From the NCBI GenBank assembly GCA_963678925.1, contig OY787533.1, forward strand, positions 1 to 64,000: a stretch of 64,000 nucleotides of DNA, given 5' to 3'. The position numbers and the translations under genes are program-made. Positions 8,699 to 17,622 of this stretch are shown here, piece by piece (position 1 is the first letter of the stretch; each line of letters opens with the position of its first letter). Below the pieces are notes generated by a model, which worked only from the letters and a program-made list of their open reading frames with translations, did no database searches and was not told the origin of the DNA. The DNA is from G963665925 sp963678925 (GTDB lineage Bacteria; Bacillota; Clostridia; Peptostreptococcales; Acidaminobacteraceae).

Positions 8699-8727
8699 TT
8701 GACAGCCTGCAGCTGGCACTCTATCAT
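8699..8727 (+). promoter_or_regulatory. htpG promoter
   Basis: -35 TTGACA (8699-8704), 17-base spacer, -10 TATCAT (8722-8727), directly after the CIRCE palindrome. Confidence 0.75.
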
Positions 8728-8775
8728 ATATTATGTATTGAAAACCAAACAACAATTCATTAAGGAGTGATGTAT

Positions 8776-10665
8776 ATGCCTATGGAAAAAGGCAATCTTT
8801 CCATTCATAGCGAAAATATCTTTCCAATCATTAAGAAATGGCTGTATTCAGACCATGATATTTTCATCAGAGAACTTGTATCCAATGCCTGTGATGCCAT
8901 TACAAAAGTAAAGCGCCTGAGCTCTCTCGGCGAGGCTGACCTGCAAGATCAAAAGGATTTTAAAGTTCAAGTGATTCTTGATCCAGATCATAAGACACTT
9001 AAATTCATAGACAACGGTATCGGTATGACTGATGAGGAAATCAAGAAGTACATCAATCAAATCGCCTTTTCCGGTGCTGAAGATTTCATCAAGCAATATA
9101 AGGATAAAAGCGATGCCGATCAGATTATTGGACATTTCGGTCTTGGCTTCTACTCCTCATTTATGGTTGCGGACAAAGTTCAAATTCTTTCCAGGTCACA
9201 CAAGGCAGATGCACAACCTGTCAAATGGCATTGCGATGGTGGCATCGAGTTCGAAATGGAACCTGGCGAAAAGGAAACACGCGGTACTGAAATAACGCTT
9301 TTCCTTGGCGAAGAAGGCGAAGATTTCATAAACGGCCATAGAATCAGACAGACACTGAACAAATACTGTTCATTCATGCCGTATCCTATATATTTCACAG
9401 ACTTGAGCCAAGCACCCGAGCAGGATGATGAGGGCAATGTCATTATTAAAGATCCTGAGCCGATCAACAACACGACACCGCTTTATGCCAAGCGTCCAAA
9501 CGAGTGCAGCGAAGAAGACTATAAAAACTTCTATAAGTCCACATTCAACGATTTCAAAGACCCACTGTTCTGGATCCATCTGAATATGGACTATCCCTTC
9601 AACTTGAAAGGAATTCTCTTCTTCCCTAAACTCGGCAACGAGTTTGATACGCTCGAGGGTCAAATTAAGCTTTACAACAGCCAGGTCTTTGTAGCCGACA
9701 ACATCAAGGAAGTCATTCCTGAATTTCTGCTGCTGCTCAAGGGTGTAATTGACTGCCCTGATCTGCCACTGAACGTATCGCGCAGCTTCCTTCAGAACGA
9801 TGGTTTTGTTAAGAAAATCAGCGACTATATTACGAAAAAGGTCGGCGATAAAATCACATCGCTTCAGAAGACAGACCGTGAATCCTTTGAAAAGTACTGG
9901 GATGACATTCACCCATTCATTAAATTCGGTGCCCTTAAAGATGAAAAATTCGCCGATAGAGTTAAAGACAGCATTCTTCTCAAGGACACCGCCGGCAGCT
10001 ACCGAACTGTTCTGGAGTATGCAGGTGTAAGCGACGGTTCTGACGACAAGAAGACCGTTTACTATACAACTGACACACAGCTTCAATCTCAGTATATCAA
10101 CATGCTGAAGGAACACGGTATTGAAGCGGCAGTTCTAGACCACCAAATCGACTCGCCTTTCATCTCTATGATTGAGTCGAAATATGACAACATCGGCTTC
10201 AAACGTGTTGATGCTGACCTTTCAGATCTTATTGAAGACAAGACGGACGAGAACGAAGCAGATACTTCAGTTTCCGAAAAAATTGAAGCCATGTACAAGC
10301 GCATCCTTTCACAGGAACGCTTCCTCGTTCAGCTTCAGAACTTCAAGTCAAAGGATGTGGCCGGCATGATCCTTCTTTCAGAAGACAGCAGACGCATGCA
10401 GGATATGATGCGTCAGTACAGCATGGCAGGCATGGATCCTTCCATGTTCCCATCTGAACAGACACTTGTCCTGAACAGAAACCATCCGCTGGTTCAATAC
10501 ACCCTTTCACACCTTGATGAGGAAGATGACTTGGCAGACATGGTTGCCGAACAGATTTACGACCTGGCAATGCTGAGCCACAAGCCGCTTGATTCAAATG
10601 CCATGACAGCATTCATCAAGCGTTCCAATACCATTATGACCAAGCTGATTGACGACAAGGCCTAA
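8776..10665 (+). CDS. htpG: Molecular chaperone HtpG (Hsp90 family)
   Basis: ATP-dependent cytoplasmic chaperone, about 630 residues. N-terminal GHKL ATPase motifs are intact: ELVSNACDAITK, KFIDNGIGMT and GHFGLGFYSSFM. The middle domain carries the conserved LPLNVSRSFLQ, and a C-terminal dimerisation region follows. AAGGAG (8762-8767) is eight bases before the ATG at 8776; another in-frame ATG two codons later is possible. Regulation by HrcA is indicated by the CIRCE element. It is a single-gene unit ended by a strong terminator. Confidence 0.97.
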   Translation: MPMEKGNLSIHSENIFPIIKKWLYSDHDIFIRELVSNACDAITKVKRLSSLGEADLQDQKDFKVQVILDPDHKTLKFIDNGIGMTDEEIKKYINQIAFSGAEDFIKQYKDKSDADQIIGHFGLGFYSSFMVADKVQILSRSHKADAQPVKWHCDGGIEFEMEPGEKETRGTEITLFLGEEGEDFINGHRIRQTLNKYCSFMPYPIYFTDLSQAPEQDDEGNVIIKDPEPINNTTPLYAKRPNECSEEDYKNFYKSTFNDFKDPLFWIHLNMDYPFNLKGILFFPKLGNEFDTLEGQIKLYNSQVFVADNIKEVIPEFLLLLKGVIDCPDLPLNVSRSFLQNDGFVKKISDYITKKVGDKITSLQKTDRESFEKYWDDIHPFIKFGALKDEKFADRVKDSILLKDTAGSYRTVLEYAGVSDGSDDKKTVYYTTDTQLQSQYINMLKEHGIEAAVLDHQIDSPFISMIESKYDNIGFKRVDADLSDLIEDKTDENEADTSVSEKIEAMYKRILSQERFLVQLQNFKSKDVAGMILLSEDSRRMQDMMRQYSMAGMDPSMFPSEQTLVLNRNHPLVQYTLSHLDEEDDLADMVAEQIYDLAMLSHKPLDSNAMTAFIKRSNTIMTKLIDDKA

Positions 10666-10679
10666 AACAGCCTATACCT

Positions 10680-10739
10680 AAAAAAGCAAGGAGCCAGACA
10701 GACATGTGTAAATACATGTTCTGCCCGGCTCCTTATTTT
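10680..10739 (+). terminator. Terminator after htpG
   Basis: AAGGAGCC and GGCTCCTT arms, with an inner CAGACATGT/ACATGTTCTG stem, followed by ATTTTATT. It starts 15 bases after the htpG stop. Confidence 0.85.
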
Positions 10740-10750
10740 ATTGCACACAA

Positions 10751-10777
10751 AAAGACTTGAGATTGCCTCAAGTCTTA
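10751..10777 (-). terminator. Terminator of the 39-residue membrane protein gene
   Basis: AAGACTTGAG-N5-CTCAAGTCTT is a perfect ten-pair stem. The minus strand side continues TTTTTGTG; the plus side has AATTTTT, so it may work both ways. Confidence 0.7.
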
Positions 10778-10896
10778 ATTTTTATCGTATTTAACGTACA
10801 CATCACCAGCATTGCACATGAAACTTCGCACCAAAATGAACGACACGATAGCGCATCATTTTTTTGCAGGTCATAAGTGGCCCTTTGCTGTGGACC

Positions 10897-11016
10897 TTAT
10901 AATACCTTTGTCGTGTGAATCAGCAGAACACTCAATGCGTACACAATAATAATCGTTCCAAGTAGAACAACAGATACATGTAAACGGATACCCTGCCTGT
11001 CGCTTTCCTTTGGCAT
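10897..11016 (-). CDS. Small predicted membrane protein, 39 residues
   Basis: A short frame with an ideal ribosome site (GGAGGAAGTT directly before ATG). The product has a charged head (MPKESDRQGIRLH), one hydrophobic span of about 22 residues (VSVVLLGTIIIVYALSVLLI) and a short tail HTTKVL. Topology is probably single-pass. A terminator follows on the same strand, so it looks like a genuine independent gene. No family recognised. The overlapping 62-codon frame in another register is a shadow. Confidence 0.6.
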   Translation of the reverse strand: MPKESDRQGIRLHVSVVLLGTIIIVYALSVLLIHTTKVL

Positions 11017-11098
11017 AACTTCCTCCACTCCTACATGCACCAAATGCATGTAAGAACATTATACAAGAACTTACTGGATTTGTTAATACAAAATTTTC

Positions 11099-11578
11099 TT
11101 ACAACATTTTTTTACGCAGAAACGACTCCATTTCAGAACGTTTTTCCAGCGGAACACTGATGAATACCGGCGCCGCATCCTTGTCTCGAAGCTTGAGCTG
11201 CAGAGCAACAAACCGTTTTTTTTCTTCGCCCCACATCGTCTTACGTATTTCCTTAAATTTAATCATCCTGCCCTGTACGATAATGCCATTTTCATGGATT
11301 GAGACCAACCTTTGAAATACTGTAAAGGTGTTCAATAAAAACACAGAAAGAAAGAGCAGATAGATGATATTGAATGTTTTAAAATACGAGTACGTCGTCG
11401 CAACCATACCAAAAATGTTAATCAGCAGGGTTCCAACCAGGAGCTTAGGCCCTGGAAACACATGCAGTGTTCTGCCACCGGCGCTTTTCATGGTTCTCAA
11501 CATCCGAATCGACGAACGTATGAGCATGGCAAGTACCGAAATATCAATTGCGAGAATGAGCTTACCTAAAAAATTCAT
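11099..11578 (-). CDS. Hypothetical membrane protein with C-terminal PH-like soluble domain
   Basis: 159 residues; GGAGGGA precedes the ATG. Three hydrophobic stretches (residues 5-21, about 46-66 and 71-90) lead into a C-terminal cytosolic part with alternating beta-type hydrophobics (ISIHENGIIVQGRMIKFKEIRK, broken here for reading) that resembles bacterial PH-like domains of DUF-type membrane proteins. The 224-residue protein at 57.5 kb has a similar plan. Function unknown; it stands alone. Confidence 0.7.
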   Translation of the reverse strand: MNFLGKLILAIDISVLAMLIRSSIRMLRTMKSAGGRTLHVFPGPKLLVGTLLINIFGMVATTYSYFKTFNIIYLLFLSVFLLNTFTVFQRLVSIHENGIIVQGRMIKFKEIRKTMWGEEKKRFVALQLKLRDKDAAPVFISVPLEKRSEMESFLRKKML

Positions 11579-11689
11579 TTATGTCCCTCCATTTATGTTT
11601 CATTCATCTTATTATATCATCAGTTCACAAATTCATTGAATAAAATAAAAAATCATTCAACTAATTCACGAAGCCGCCGATATTATATG

Positions 11690-11763
11690 TGAAACCTATT
11701 ATACATCATCAACTTCTATTCCAATAGAAGGCGCCGGTAATCCCCTTACCGGCTTTTTTTTTT
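11690..11763 (+). ncRNA. Candidate small RNA ending in a strong terminator
   Basis: No gene on this strand lies upstream, yet a perfect Rho-independent terminator is present: GCCGGTAA-tcccc-TTACCGGC followed by ten T (11732-11763). It is preceded by a second perfect hairpin, CTTCTATT-cc-AATAGAAG. A possible -10 TATTAT lies around 11680. This suggests a transcript of roughly 70-80 bases. No known family recognised; promoter weakly supported. Confidence 0.4.
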
Positions 11764-11772
11764 GCGAAAAAA

Positions 11773-12116
11773 ACAAAGAAATGCACACATATAAAAGAGA
11801 GGTCTATTCGAGTTCACTCGAAATAGACCTCTCTTTTATATGTGTATATGGCGCGTCAAGCGACATGAGCGACCGATAGGTTGCTCTGGCATTTCACTCA
11901 ACATACTTCTCTTTCATCTGTATATGGCGCGTCAAGCGACATGAGCGACCGATAGGTTGCTCTGGCATTTCACTCAACATACTTCTCTTTCATCTGTATA
12001 TGGCGCGTCAAGCGACATGAGCGACCGATAGGTTGCTCTGGCATTTCACTCAACATACTTCTCTTTCATCTGTATATGGCGCGTCAAGCGACATGAGCGA
12101 CCGATAGGTTGCTAGC
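11773..12116 (+). repeat. Modular hairpin repeat with 76-base tandem array (locus 2)
   Basis: Box ACAAAGAAATGCAC (11773-11786) is followed by a hairpin of about 29 pairs (11785-11844, one bulged base) and then direct repeats of exactly 76 bases starting at 11845, 11921, 11997 and 12073; the last is cut at about 40 bases. The three full copies look identical. Each contains GTATATGGCGCGTC-A-AGCGACAT, a short stem GAGCGACC/GGTTGCTC and TGGCATTTC, as in locus 1 on the other strand. The array ends against the stop codon of the convergent yitT gene. No spacers and no cas genes, so not CRISPR. Confidence 0.92.
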
Positions 12117-12123
12117 TTGTACC

Positions 12124-13005
12124 CTATACCGCTTCCTCAACCAGACTGTCAAAGCCAACGCCTTCACCCCATACGGACGAAACCGGCAACACGTCAACAA
12201 AGGCTTGAGGGTCCACTTCAGCAATATACCGCTTGATCAGCATGGATTCTCTTGGCGAACAGATTGAAACAACCTTCATCTTGCTCTGGTTTGTGTACCC
12301 GCCACGAATTTCATACATGCTCGTGCCACGTTTTATTTCGTGCATAATAAAATCAGATATCGACTCACACGAGTCACTGATAATTTCAATCTTGACCTTG
12401 CGCGATCCCATTCCGAACAAAATGGTATCAACCGTCTTCATGAAGACATACTGGGTCAGAACGGCATACAGGGCAACCCGCTTGTCGTATATGAGCAGCG
12501 AACTGACAATGACCACCATATCAATAACAAGCAGTATCTGACTCAAGCTCATGAATGAAAACACACGTCTATGCAGTATTTTAGCAATAGACTCTGTCCC
12601 CCCCATGGAGTAGCCTCTTTTTAGAATAAGTCCAACACCCGAACCTGCAAAAATGCCATAGTAAATGGACGCCAGAAACAGGTCGTTCTCAATAAACTCA
12701 ACATTTAAGGCTTCAAATCCAATCAGCACGATTGGAAAAGTAAGTGTTAGAAAAATGATTTTCAAGCCTTCCGACTTACCTATAAAAAGTACCGAGCTGA
12801 TTAGAATGGCAACGGAAATCATATAGAACACAATCGTGTATGGTATTCCGACAAGCTCAGACAGCACAATCGATGCACCTGTAGCTCCGCCCGTAATCAA
12901 TCCATTAGGACGCAGTATGGCCGTTATTCCAAATGCCAGCGAAGCACAACCCAGCGCTAAAAAAACGATATCCATTAGTATTTTTTCAATTGACCACTTT
13001 TTCAT
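12124..13005 (-). CDS. YitT family membrane protein (DUF161 plus DUF2179)
   Basis: 293 residues. The N-terminal part has five to six membrane spans, with the family signature RPNGLITGGATGAS near residues 32-45 and a related GYSMGGTESIAK near 130-141. The C-terminal soluble part (from about residue 205) is the DUF2179 ACT-like domain: VKIEIISD, then RGTSMYEIRGGYTN. Members of this family are putative transporters of unknown substrate in Bacillota. GGGAGG lies eight bases before the ATG. A monocistronic gene flanked downstream by the repeat array. Confidence 0.85.
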   Translation of the reverse strand: MKKWSIEKILMDIVFLALGCASLAFGITAILRPNGLITGGATGASIVLSELVGIPYTIVFYMISVAILISSVLFIGKSEGLKIIFLTLTFPIVLIGFEALNVEFIENDLFLASIYYGIFAGSGVGLILKRGYSMGGTESIAKILHRRVFSFMSLSQILLVIDMVVIVSSLLIYDKRVALYAVLTQYVFMKTVDTILFGMGSRKVKIEIISDSCESISDFIMHEIKRGTSMYEIRGGYTNQSKMKVVSICSPRESMLIKRYIAEVDPQAFVDVLPVSSVWGEGVGFDSLVEEAV

Positions 13006-13153
13006 GCTTATACCTCCCTAAAAAAGTCACCAGACCAGTATAATAGGTTCAGTACGAAACTACAACCACTTTTAGATTAAAGACGGACTCTATTTCAATT
13101 TCTTAATTATTTCCATTTCAGCATGTCGCAAATCTGATTGTCATGACTGAAAA

Positions 13154-13192
13154 AATAAAAAACCGCTCCGTAAATATAACGAAGCGGTCCGT
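13154..13192 (-). terminator. Terminator after the UMF1 transporter gene
   Basis: Minus strand ACCGCTTCG and CGGAGCGGT arms around a short AT-rich loop, followed by TTTTTTATTTTTT. Confidence 0.75.
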
Positions 13193-13210
13193 ATCTATAG
13201 TCTGACTCTA

Positions 13211-14449
13211 TCACTCGATTTCAGGCACCTTGAGAAGCAGGAGGAATCCAATGGCAAAGAGTGCAATAATACTGAATATGCCATTTTGCGTCCGGCCCGT
13301 CGTTTCACTTACCACGCCAACGAGCAGGGGTCCCATAACAGCTGCAAATTTTCCAAATATGTTGTAAAACCCATAAAACTCATTGGAGTTTTCCTTAGGG
13401 ATGAGTTTTCCATAATAGGACCGGCTGAGTGCCTGTATCCCGCCCTGCGATGAGGCAACCAGCATCCCCAGGCCCCAGTATTCGACGACTGAATCGAGCT
13501 GATACGCATAAATGCAGGTAAATATATAGATAATGATGGCAATCTGTATCATCCGCTTGGTTCCAAACTTTTTCGAGAGCATACCGTACAGAATGGCAAA
13601 AGGAAACGCCACAAGCTGAACAGCCATAAGGACCATTATCAGCGTTGTCGAATCAACCCCGACATCCGAGCCATACACGACAGCCATTTTTATAATGGTG
13701 CCCACACCATCTATGTAAAAGAAATAGGCAATCAAAAATGCAAAAATGGCCTTATGGGACTTTACATTCTTAAGCGTCTCCTTAATACGCCTAATGCTCT
13801 TTTTAACAACATGCGCTTCATTTTCTATATAATATTTCTGATGCACATTTCTTATCATAGGTATGGAGAACACAGCCCACCAGAGCGCTGTAACTGCAAA
13901 TCCAATCCGCATTACATCTATTTCAGACAAGTTCAATCTCTCATGCCCGAATATCATAGCTGCAATCAAAGCAAAGGGAATGGTTCCACCTATGTATCCC
14001 CAAGCGTATCCATAGCTTGAGACCATGTCCATTTGAGCTTCAGAGGATACATCAACGAGAAATGCATCGTAAAACACATTGGCACCTGCAAAGCCGACCA
14101 TTGTAAAAACATACACAGATAATAGCATTATCCAGTTTCCTTCGGGTATAAATGATAAAGCTAATGTGAATATGACACCTAACATAAGGGCAGAAATGAA
14201 AAAACGCTTCTTTTTATCCTTATAATCGGCTATGGTGCCAAGAAGCGGTGCCAAAATTGCCACAATGAAGGTCGCAGCTGAGTTTGCATATCCCCAATAG
14301 GCTGTCGACTGGCTCGCTGCCAGTCCGGCTTGTGATGTGACTGACTTGAAGAATAACGGCAAAATAGTCGTTGTAACCACCAAAGTGTATGCAGAGTTCG
14401 CCCAGTCATAAAGAACCCAGCTTTTTTCACCCTTTGTTAACTTCGTCAT
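13211..14449 (-). CDS. MFS transporter, UMF1/Atg22-like family
   Basis: 412-residue membrane protein with about twelve spans. The opening EKSWVLYDWANSAYTLVVTT is the hallmark of the UMF1 branch of the major facilitator superfamily (bacterial relatives of Atg22). A cytoplasmic DYKDKKKR loop between spans 2 and 3 is also typical, as is the FYGFYNIFGKFAAVMGP stretch before the last spans. Substrate unknown. The ATG at 14449 has GGAGG five bases upstream; an earlier in-frame GTG lies inside the ribosome site. Confidence 0.88.
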   Translation of the reverse strand: MTKLTKGEKSWVLYDWANSAYTLVVTTTILPLFFKSVTSQAGLAASQSTAYWGYANSAATFIVAILAPLLGTIADYKDKKKRFFISALMLGVIFTLALSFIPEGNWIMLLSVYVFTMVGFAGANVFYDAFLVDVSSEAQMDMVSSYGYAWGYIGGTIPFALIAAMIFGHERLNLSEIDVMRIGFAVTALWWAVFSIPMIRNVHQKYYIENEAHVVKKSIRRIKETLKNVKSHKAIFAFLIAYFFYIDGVGTIIKMAVVYGSDVGVDSTTLIMVLMAVQLVAFPFAILYGMLSKKFGTKRMIQIAIIIYIFTCIYAYQLDSVVEYWGLGMLVASSQGGIQALSRSYYGKLIPKENSNEFYGFYNIFGKFAAVMGPLLVGVVSETTGRTQNGIFSIIALFAIGFLLLLKVPEIE

Positions 14450-14585
14450 AGACACCTCCAGAGTAGTATCGTTACTGTTTCAGTATACCATTTTTAAGCA
14501 GATTCGAGTGTATTTCATCTGATGTGTATAGACGCATTTCAGACGGCATTGTATGATTGAACCAAACAGGAAAGGATGTGACTTG

Positions 14586-15587
14586 ATGCCTGACGTATTA
14601 ACCCATGCCTATTGTGCAGATTTTTCAAGAAGAAACATCGACGAGTCCACAGTTCTCAGACAAATTCTTGACCGGAACATCGACGCCTTTTATCTAGGTG
14701 CCCAGGGCCCTGATTTCTTTTACTATTACGGCATATGGCCTTGGAAAAAGAACTATGACATTCCATCTTTCGCAGATACAATTCACAAGAACAAGACAGG
14801 ACGATTCCTGACTGCAGCATTCAATCTGCTTTTGAGTGAAGATTTATCTTCTAAAAAAGGGCAAATGCGCATTGCATATTGGATGGGCTTTCTTTCCCAC
14901 TACGCCCTTGACACAACCGCGCATCCATTCATTCACTATTACAGCGGACTGAACAAGGATGATGCCTCTAAGAAAAGCGGTGATGACAATCACCATAAGT
15001 ACCTTGAAAATATTATTGATACCATTCTCAGCAGAAAATTCAACTTCATGCCGGGACTGCCCCTCAATCAGCACAGCTGCATACCAAAGCACCCTGAAAA
15101 ATTCAGGCCAGTATACGAACAGATTTCAGAAGTTTACGAAGCCGTATTTGAGCAGGTCATCAGCCCGGATGTCATCGAAAACTCCGTCAGGGACATGCAT
15201 AAGCTTTTGAGACTTATCTATGACCCCAAATATAAAAAACGCGGCATGTACGCAAAAATGGAAAAGGGCATCATGAAACCACAATACATAACTACAGCTG
15301 CCTTCCCTGCGGATGCAGACTACAATTTCGACTACCTGAACACCAATCATCAGGTTTGGAATCACCCATGCGACAGCGCCCTTGAATACAGGCAGTCCTT
15401 CCTCGATCTGTTTGACCGGGCTATTTTGCGGTCTGAAAATCTCATGCTGTTCGCTTGGAATGTCTTTAAAAATCAAGAAACGCTAGCAAGCCTTGAAGAT
15501 ATTCTTGACAATATCTCCTACGATACAGGGCTTCCATGCCAAGACCCACGTGAGCTCAAGCATTCCAAGTCCGTCTTTAAAAAATAG
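14586..15587 (+). CDS. Zinc-dependent phospholipase C family protein
   Basis: 333 residues, no obvious signal peptide. The family pattern is seen in order: MPDVLTHAYCAD at the start, FYLGAQGPDFFYYYG near residues 37-51, and MGFLSHYALDTTAHPFIHY near 100-118, which supply the His and Asp metal ligands of the Zn-dependent PLC fold. The C-terminal half is unassigned. Without a secretion signal it probably works inside the cell, so a toxin role is unlikely. AAAGGATG lies ten bases before the ATG at 14586; an ATG 11 codons upstream has no ribosome site. A GNAT gene follows after 46 bases. Confidence 0.75.
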   Translation: MPDVLTHAYCADFSRRNIDESTVLRQILDRNIDAFYLGAQGPDFFYYYGIWPWKKNYDIPSFADTIHKNKTGRFLTAAFNLLLSEDLSSKKGQMRIAYWMGFLSHYALDTTAHPFIHYYSGLNKDDASKKSGDDNHHKYLENIIDTILSRKFNFMPGLPLNQHSCIPKHPEKFRPVYEQISEVYEAVFEQVISPDVIENSVRDMHKLLRLIYDPKYKKRGMYAKMEKGIMKPQYITTAAFPADADYNFDYLNTNHQVWNHPCDSALEYRQSFLDLFDRAILRSENLMLFAWNVFKNQETLASLEDILDNISYDTGLPCQDPRELKHSKSVFKK

Positions 15588-15633
15588 ACAGATGTGCGCT
15601 AAATATTGCATCAGACTGTCCAAGGGGGAAATG

Positions 15634-16488
15634 ATGATTAATTACAAGTTATGCAGTCAAGCTACTGACGATCAGATCTACGAGGCCTTTCAAAAGGGAT
15701 TTTCAGACTACATGATTAAACTGACCATGGAAAAAGATGATATGATTGACCGTTTCTTTGGTGCGGAGGGAAATGAACGAACCCTGTCCTATTTGGCCCT
15801 GGATGGTCAAAAGGGTGTCGGCCTGGTGCTTGGGGGCATTCGTATGATGAATGGCGTCAAGACCATGCGCTGCGGTACAATGTGCATCGACCCGGATTAC
15901 CGGGGAAAAGGCATTGCTGGAAAGCTCATTGACCTGCACAAGGAAATGGGAAAATCTCAAGGCTGTAAGCAAATGTTTCTGGAAGTCATCGTCGGCAATG
16001 ACCGGGCGATTCATTTCTATGAGAAAAACGGCTACGAAAAAGTCTACGATTTGTCCTATTACGCCATGCAAAAAGAAGACCTCACCAAAATGAGCATTTT
16101 GCCCATACATGAGGCCTACGAAATAAGACAGGTTGGATACTATGACGTACTGACCTATCGAAAAGAGCTCTTTGATATGCATTTGCCCTGGCAAGGTGAA
16201 GTAGAATACTTCAAGACACTTGAAGGCAAGTACTACCAGGTGTTTGAAGGCATCAAAATTCTGGGATCATGTGGCGTATTCAAGGGCAACGTGTTCTTTC
16301 TCCACATCGACCCCAAGTACAGGGGCTACGGACTCGGCATGGCCATTCTCTTTGAAGCACTGAAAAACGACGGATTTGAAAGCGTCAGAATGACACTTGC
16401 AAACAATGCAGTCATGAAGGGGTTCTGCGAACATATTGGTATGAAGAAGAATGCTCTGATGCAGTACGAAATGTTCATGTCTCTCTGA
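15634..16488 (+). CDS. Protein with two GNAT acetyltransferase domains
   Basis: 284 residues. The first GNAT domain carries the acetyl-CoA loop DPDYRGKGIAGKLIDLHKE near residues 87-105 and a NDRAIHFYEKNGYEK end motif. The second, shorter one has DPKYRGYGLGMAILFEAL near 229-246 and a degenerate end. In duplicated GNAT proteins one half often is non-catalytic; here the first half looks the more complete. Substrate unknown. GGGGG is five bases before the ATG at 15634. Probably co-transcribed with the phospholipase-like gene, and ended by a strong terminator. Confidence 0.8.
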   Translation: MINYKLCSQATDDQIYEAFQKGFSDYMIKLTMEKDDMIDRFFGAEGNERTLSYLALDGQKGVGLVLGGIRMMNGVKTMRCGTMCIDPDYRGKGIAGKLIDLHKEMGKSQGCKQMFLEVIVGNDRAIHFYEKNGYEKVYDLSYYAMQKEDLTKMSILPIHEAYEIRQVGYYDVLTYRKELFDMHLPWQGEVEYFKTLEGKYYQVFEGIKILGSCGVFKGNVFFLHIDPKYRGYGLGMAILFEALKNDGFESVRMTLANNAVMKGFCEHIGMKKNALMQYEMFMSL

Positions 16489-16520
16489 AGCAATTGACAA
16501 AAGCATGCACACAATAATAA

Positions 16521-16560
16521 ACGCCCTTACCTATGTCATACTAGGTAAGGGCGTTTTTGA
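16521..16560 (+). terminator. Bidirectional terminator between GNAT and lipoprotein genes
   Basis: AACGCCCTTACCTA and TAGGTAAGGGCGTT form a perfect 14-pair stem, with TTTTTGA on the plus side. It serves the convergent genes on both sides. Confidence 0.85.
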
Positions 16561-16601
16561 ACCAAAATGTGCTACACGACCAATTTTTAAGTGCCTTCGG
16601 A

Positions 16602-17447
16602 TTACTGAAGCTTGCTGATATAAATGGTTACCTGCGCAAAATCAGTGTTATGCGGGTGCATGATGCTGAACTTTGCCTGTGCACCAGGCTCAATTCGGGT
16701 TGCAGAGTTTGTAAAGTCCGTGTCAAGGACATTGCCCAGCGCATCAGCATACTCTGCAGCGATCTTATAATAGGTTACTGGCCTGCTTCCAGTGTTTAAA
16801 ACCGATCCCTTGATATAGGTGTATGCCCCGTCCACCGTCCAGGTCCACCCTTCAACAATTTCAAGCTGTATGTTTGTGTCAATCTCAACAATCGGTCTCT
16901 CAGCGGCCTTCAGCGCATCGATCCAGATGCGAACCGATGAAAAACTGGCATCGTAAGCCTTCATGATTGAAAACATCTTCTGATTTCCAGCAAGCACAGG
17001 TTCGCCATGTGCCATGCTGTCACTATCCATGACATTTCCATCCGCATCAATATATTCTGCCCTAACCCTGAAAAAAGCAAGGGGTACTTGACCCGTGTTT
17101 TTAACAGCACCTTTTATGACTGTCATATTGCCATCTCTTGACCACGTCCAGTCATCGCGTATTTCAGCACTTGGTGCCTGCACATCATCTTGAAGGAACT
17201 TCTCTTCTACAGCTGAGTCTTCAAGAGCTTTCTCTTGAGCCACCGGCTCGTCTATAATAACTGTTGCCGTATCGGTTTGACTGTTCAAATCTTTTTCTTC
17301 ACTGCATCCAGTCACGAAAACCACCTGCAGTAAAATCATCATTCCCAAGGCGAAATGCCTTAAAGAATAAGCCCTCTTATTCAGAGGTACGATTTGTCTT
17401 TTTATAAATTTCTTTTCTATATATTTCATTTTTATATTTTTCATCAT
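16602..17447 (-). CDS. Lipoprotein with two FxLYD-like domains
   Basis: 281 residues. A long, basic N-terminus precedes a hydrophobic stretch and the lipobox VTGC (cysteine near residue 48), so it should be lipid-anchored outside the membrane. Two similar beta-rich repeats follow, each opening with W-x-W and a VIKGAVKNTG or YIKGSVLNTG stretch and closing with KFSIMHPHNTDF or a similar motif, as in FxLYD domains. Function unknown; such proteins often sense or stabilise the envelope. GGAG lies eight bases before the ATG. Divergent from the esterase gene. Confidence 0.75.
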   Translation of the reverse strand: MMKNIKMKYIEKKFIKRQIVPLNKRAYSLRHFALGMMILLQVVFVTGCSEEKDLNSQTDTATVIIDEPVAQEKALEDSAVEEKFLQDDVQAPSAEIRDDWTWSRDGNMTVIKGAVKNTGQVPLAFFRVRAEYIDADGNVMDSDSMAHGEPVLAGNQKMFSIMKAYDASFSSVRIWIDALKAAERPIVEIDTNIQLEIVEGWTWTVDGAYTYIKGSVLNTGSRPVTYYKIAAEYADALGNVLDTDFTNSATRIEPGAQAKFSIMHPHNTDFAQVTIYISKLQ

Positions 17448-17566
17448 CCCTGCTTCTCCAGCTCACGAATTTCATCGAACCTAGTGGTGGCAGCTCGTCT
17501 TGCACACCCTTTAAAAACGCCCATATACTATAGTATCGACCATTATAAAGGCCGTCTTGAGTCCGA

Positions 17567-17595
17567 TTGACTAAACTGTCCCATTTGATTATAAT
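17567..17595 (+). promoter_or_regulatory. Promoter of the esterase gene
   Basis: -35 TTGACT (17567-17572), 17-base spacer, -10 TATAAT (17590-17595). Upstream, at 17525-17536, the perfect palindrome ATACTATAGTAT may be an operator between the divergent genes. Confidence 0.75.
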
Positions 17596-17622
17596 ACTCC
17601 ATGTTAATGACGGAGGCGAAAA

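Noticed and set aside
10871..11059. 62-codon minus strand frame
   Set aside because: It lacks a ribosome site, while a 39-codon frame in another register on the same strand has an ideal one and a membrane span.
11845..12116. CRISPR-like array
   Set aside because: Units are contiguous 76-base copies without variable spacers, and no cas genes are in the window.
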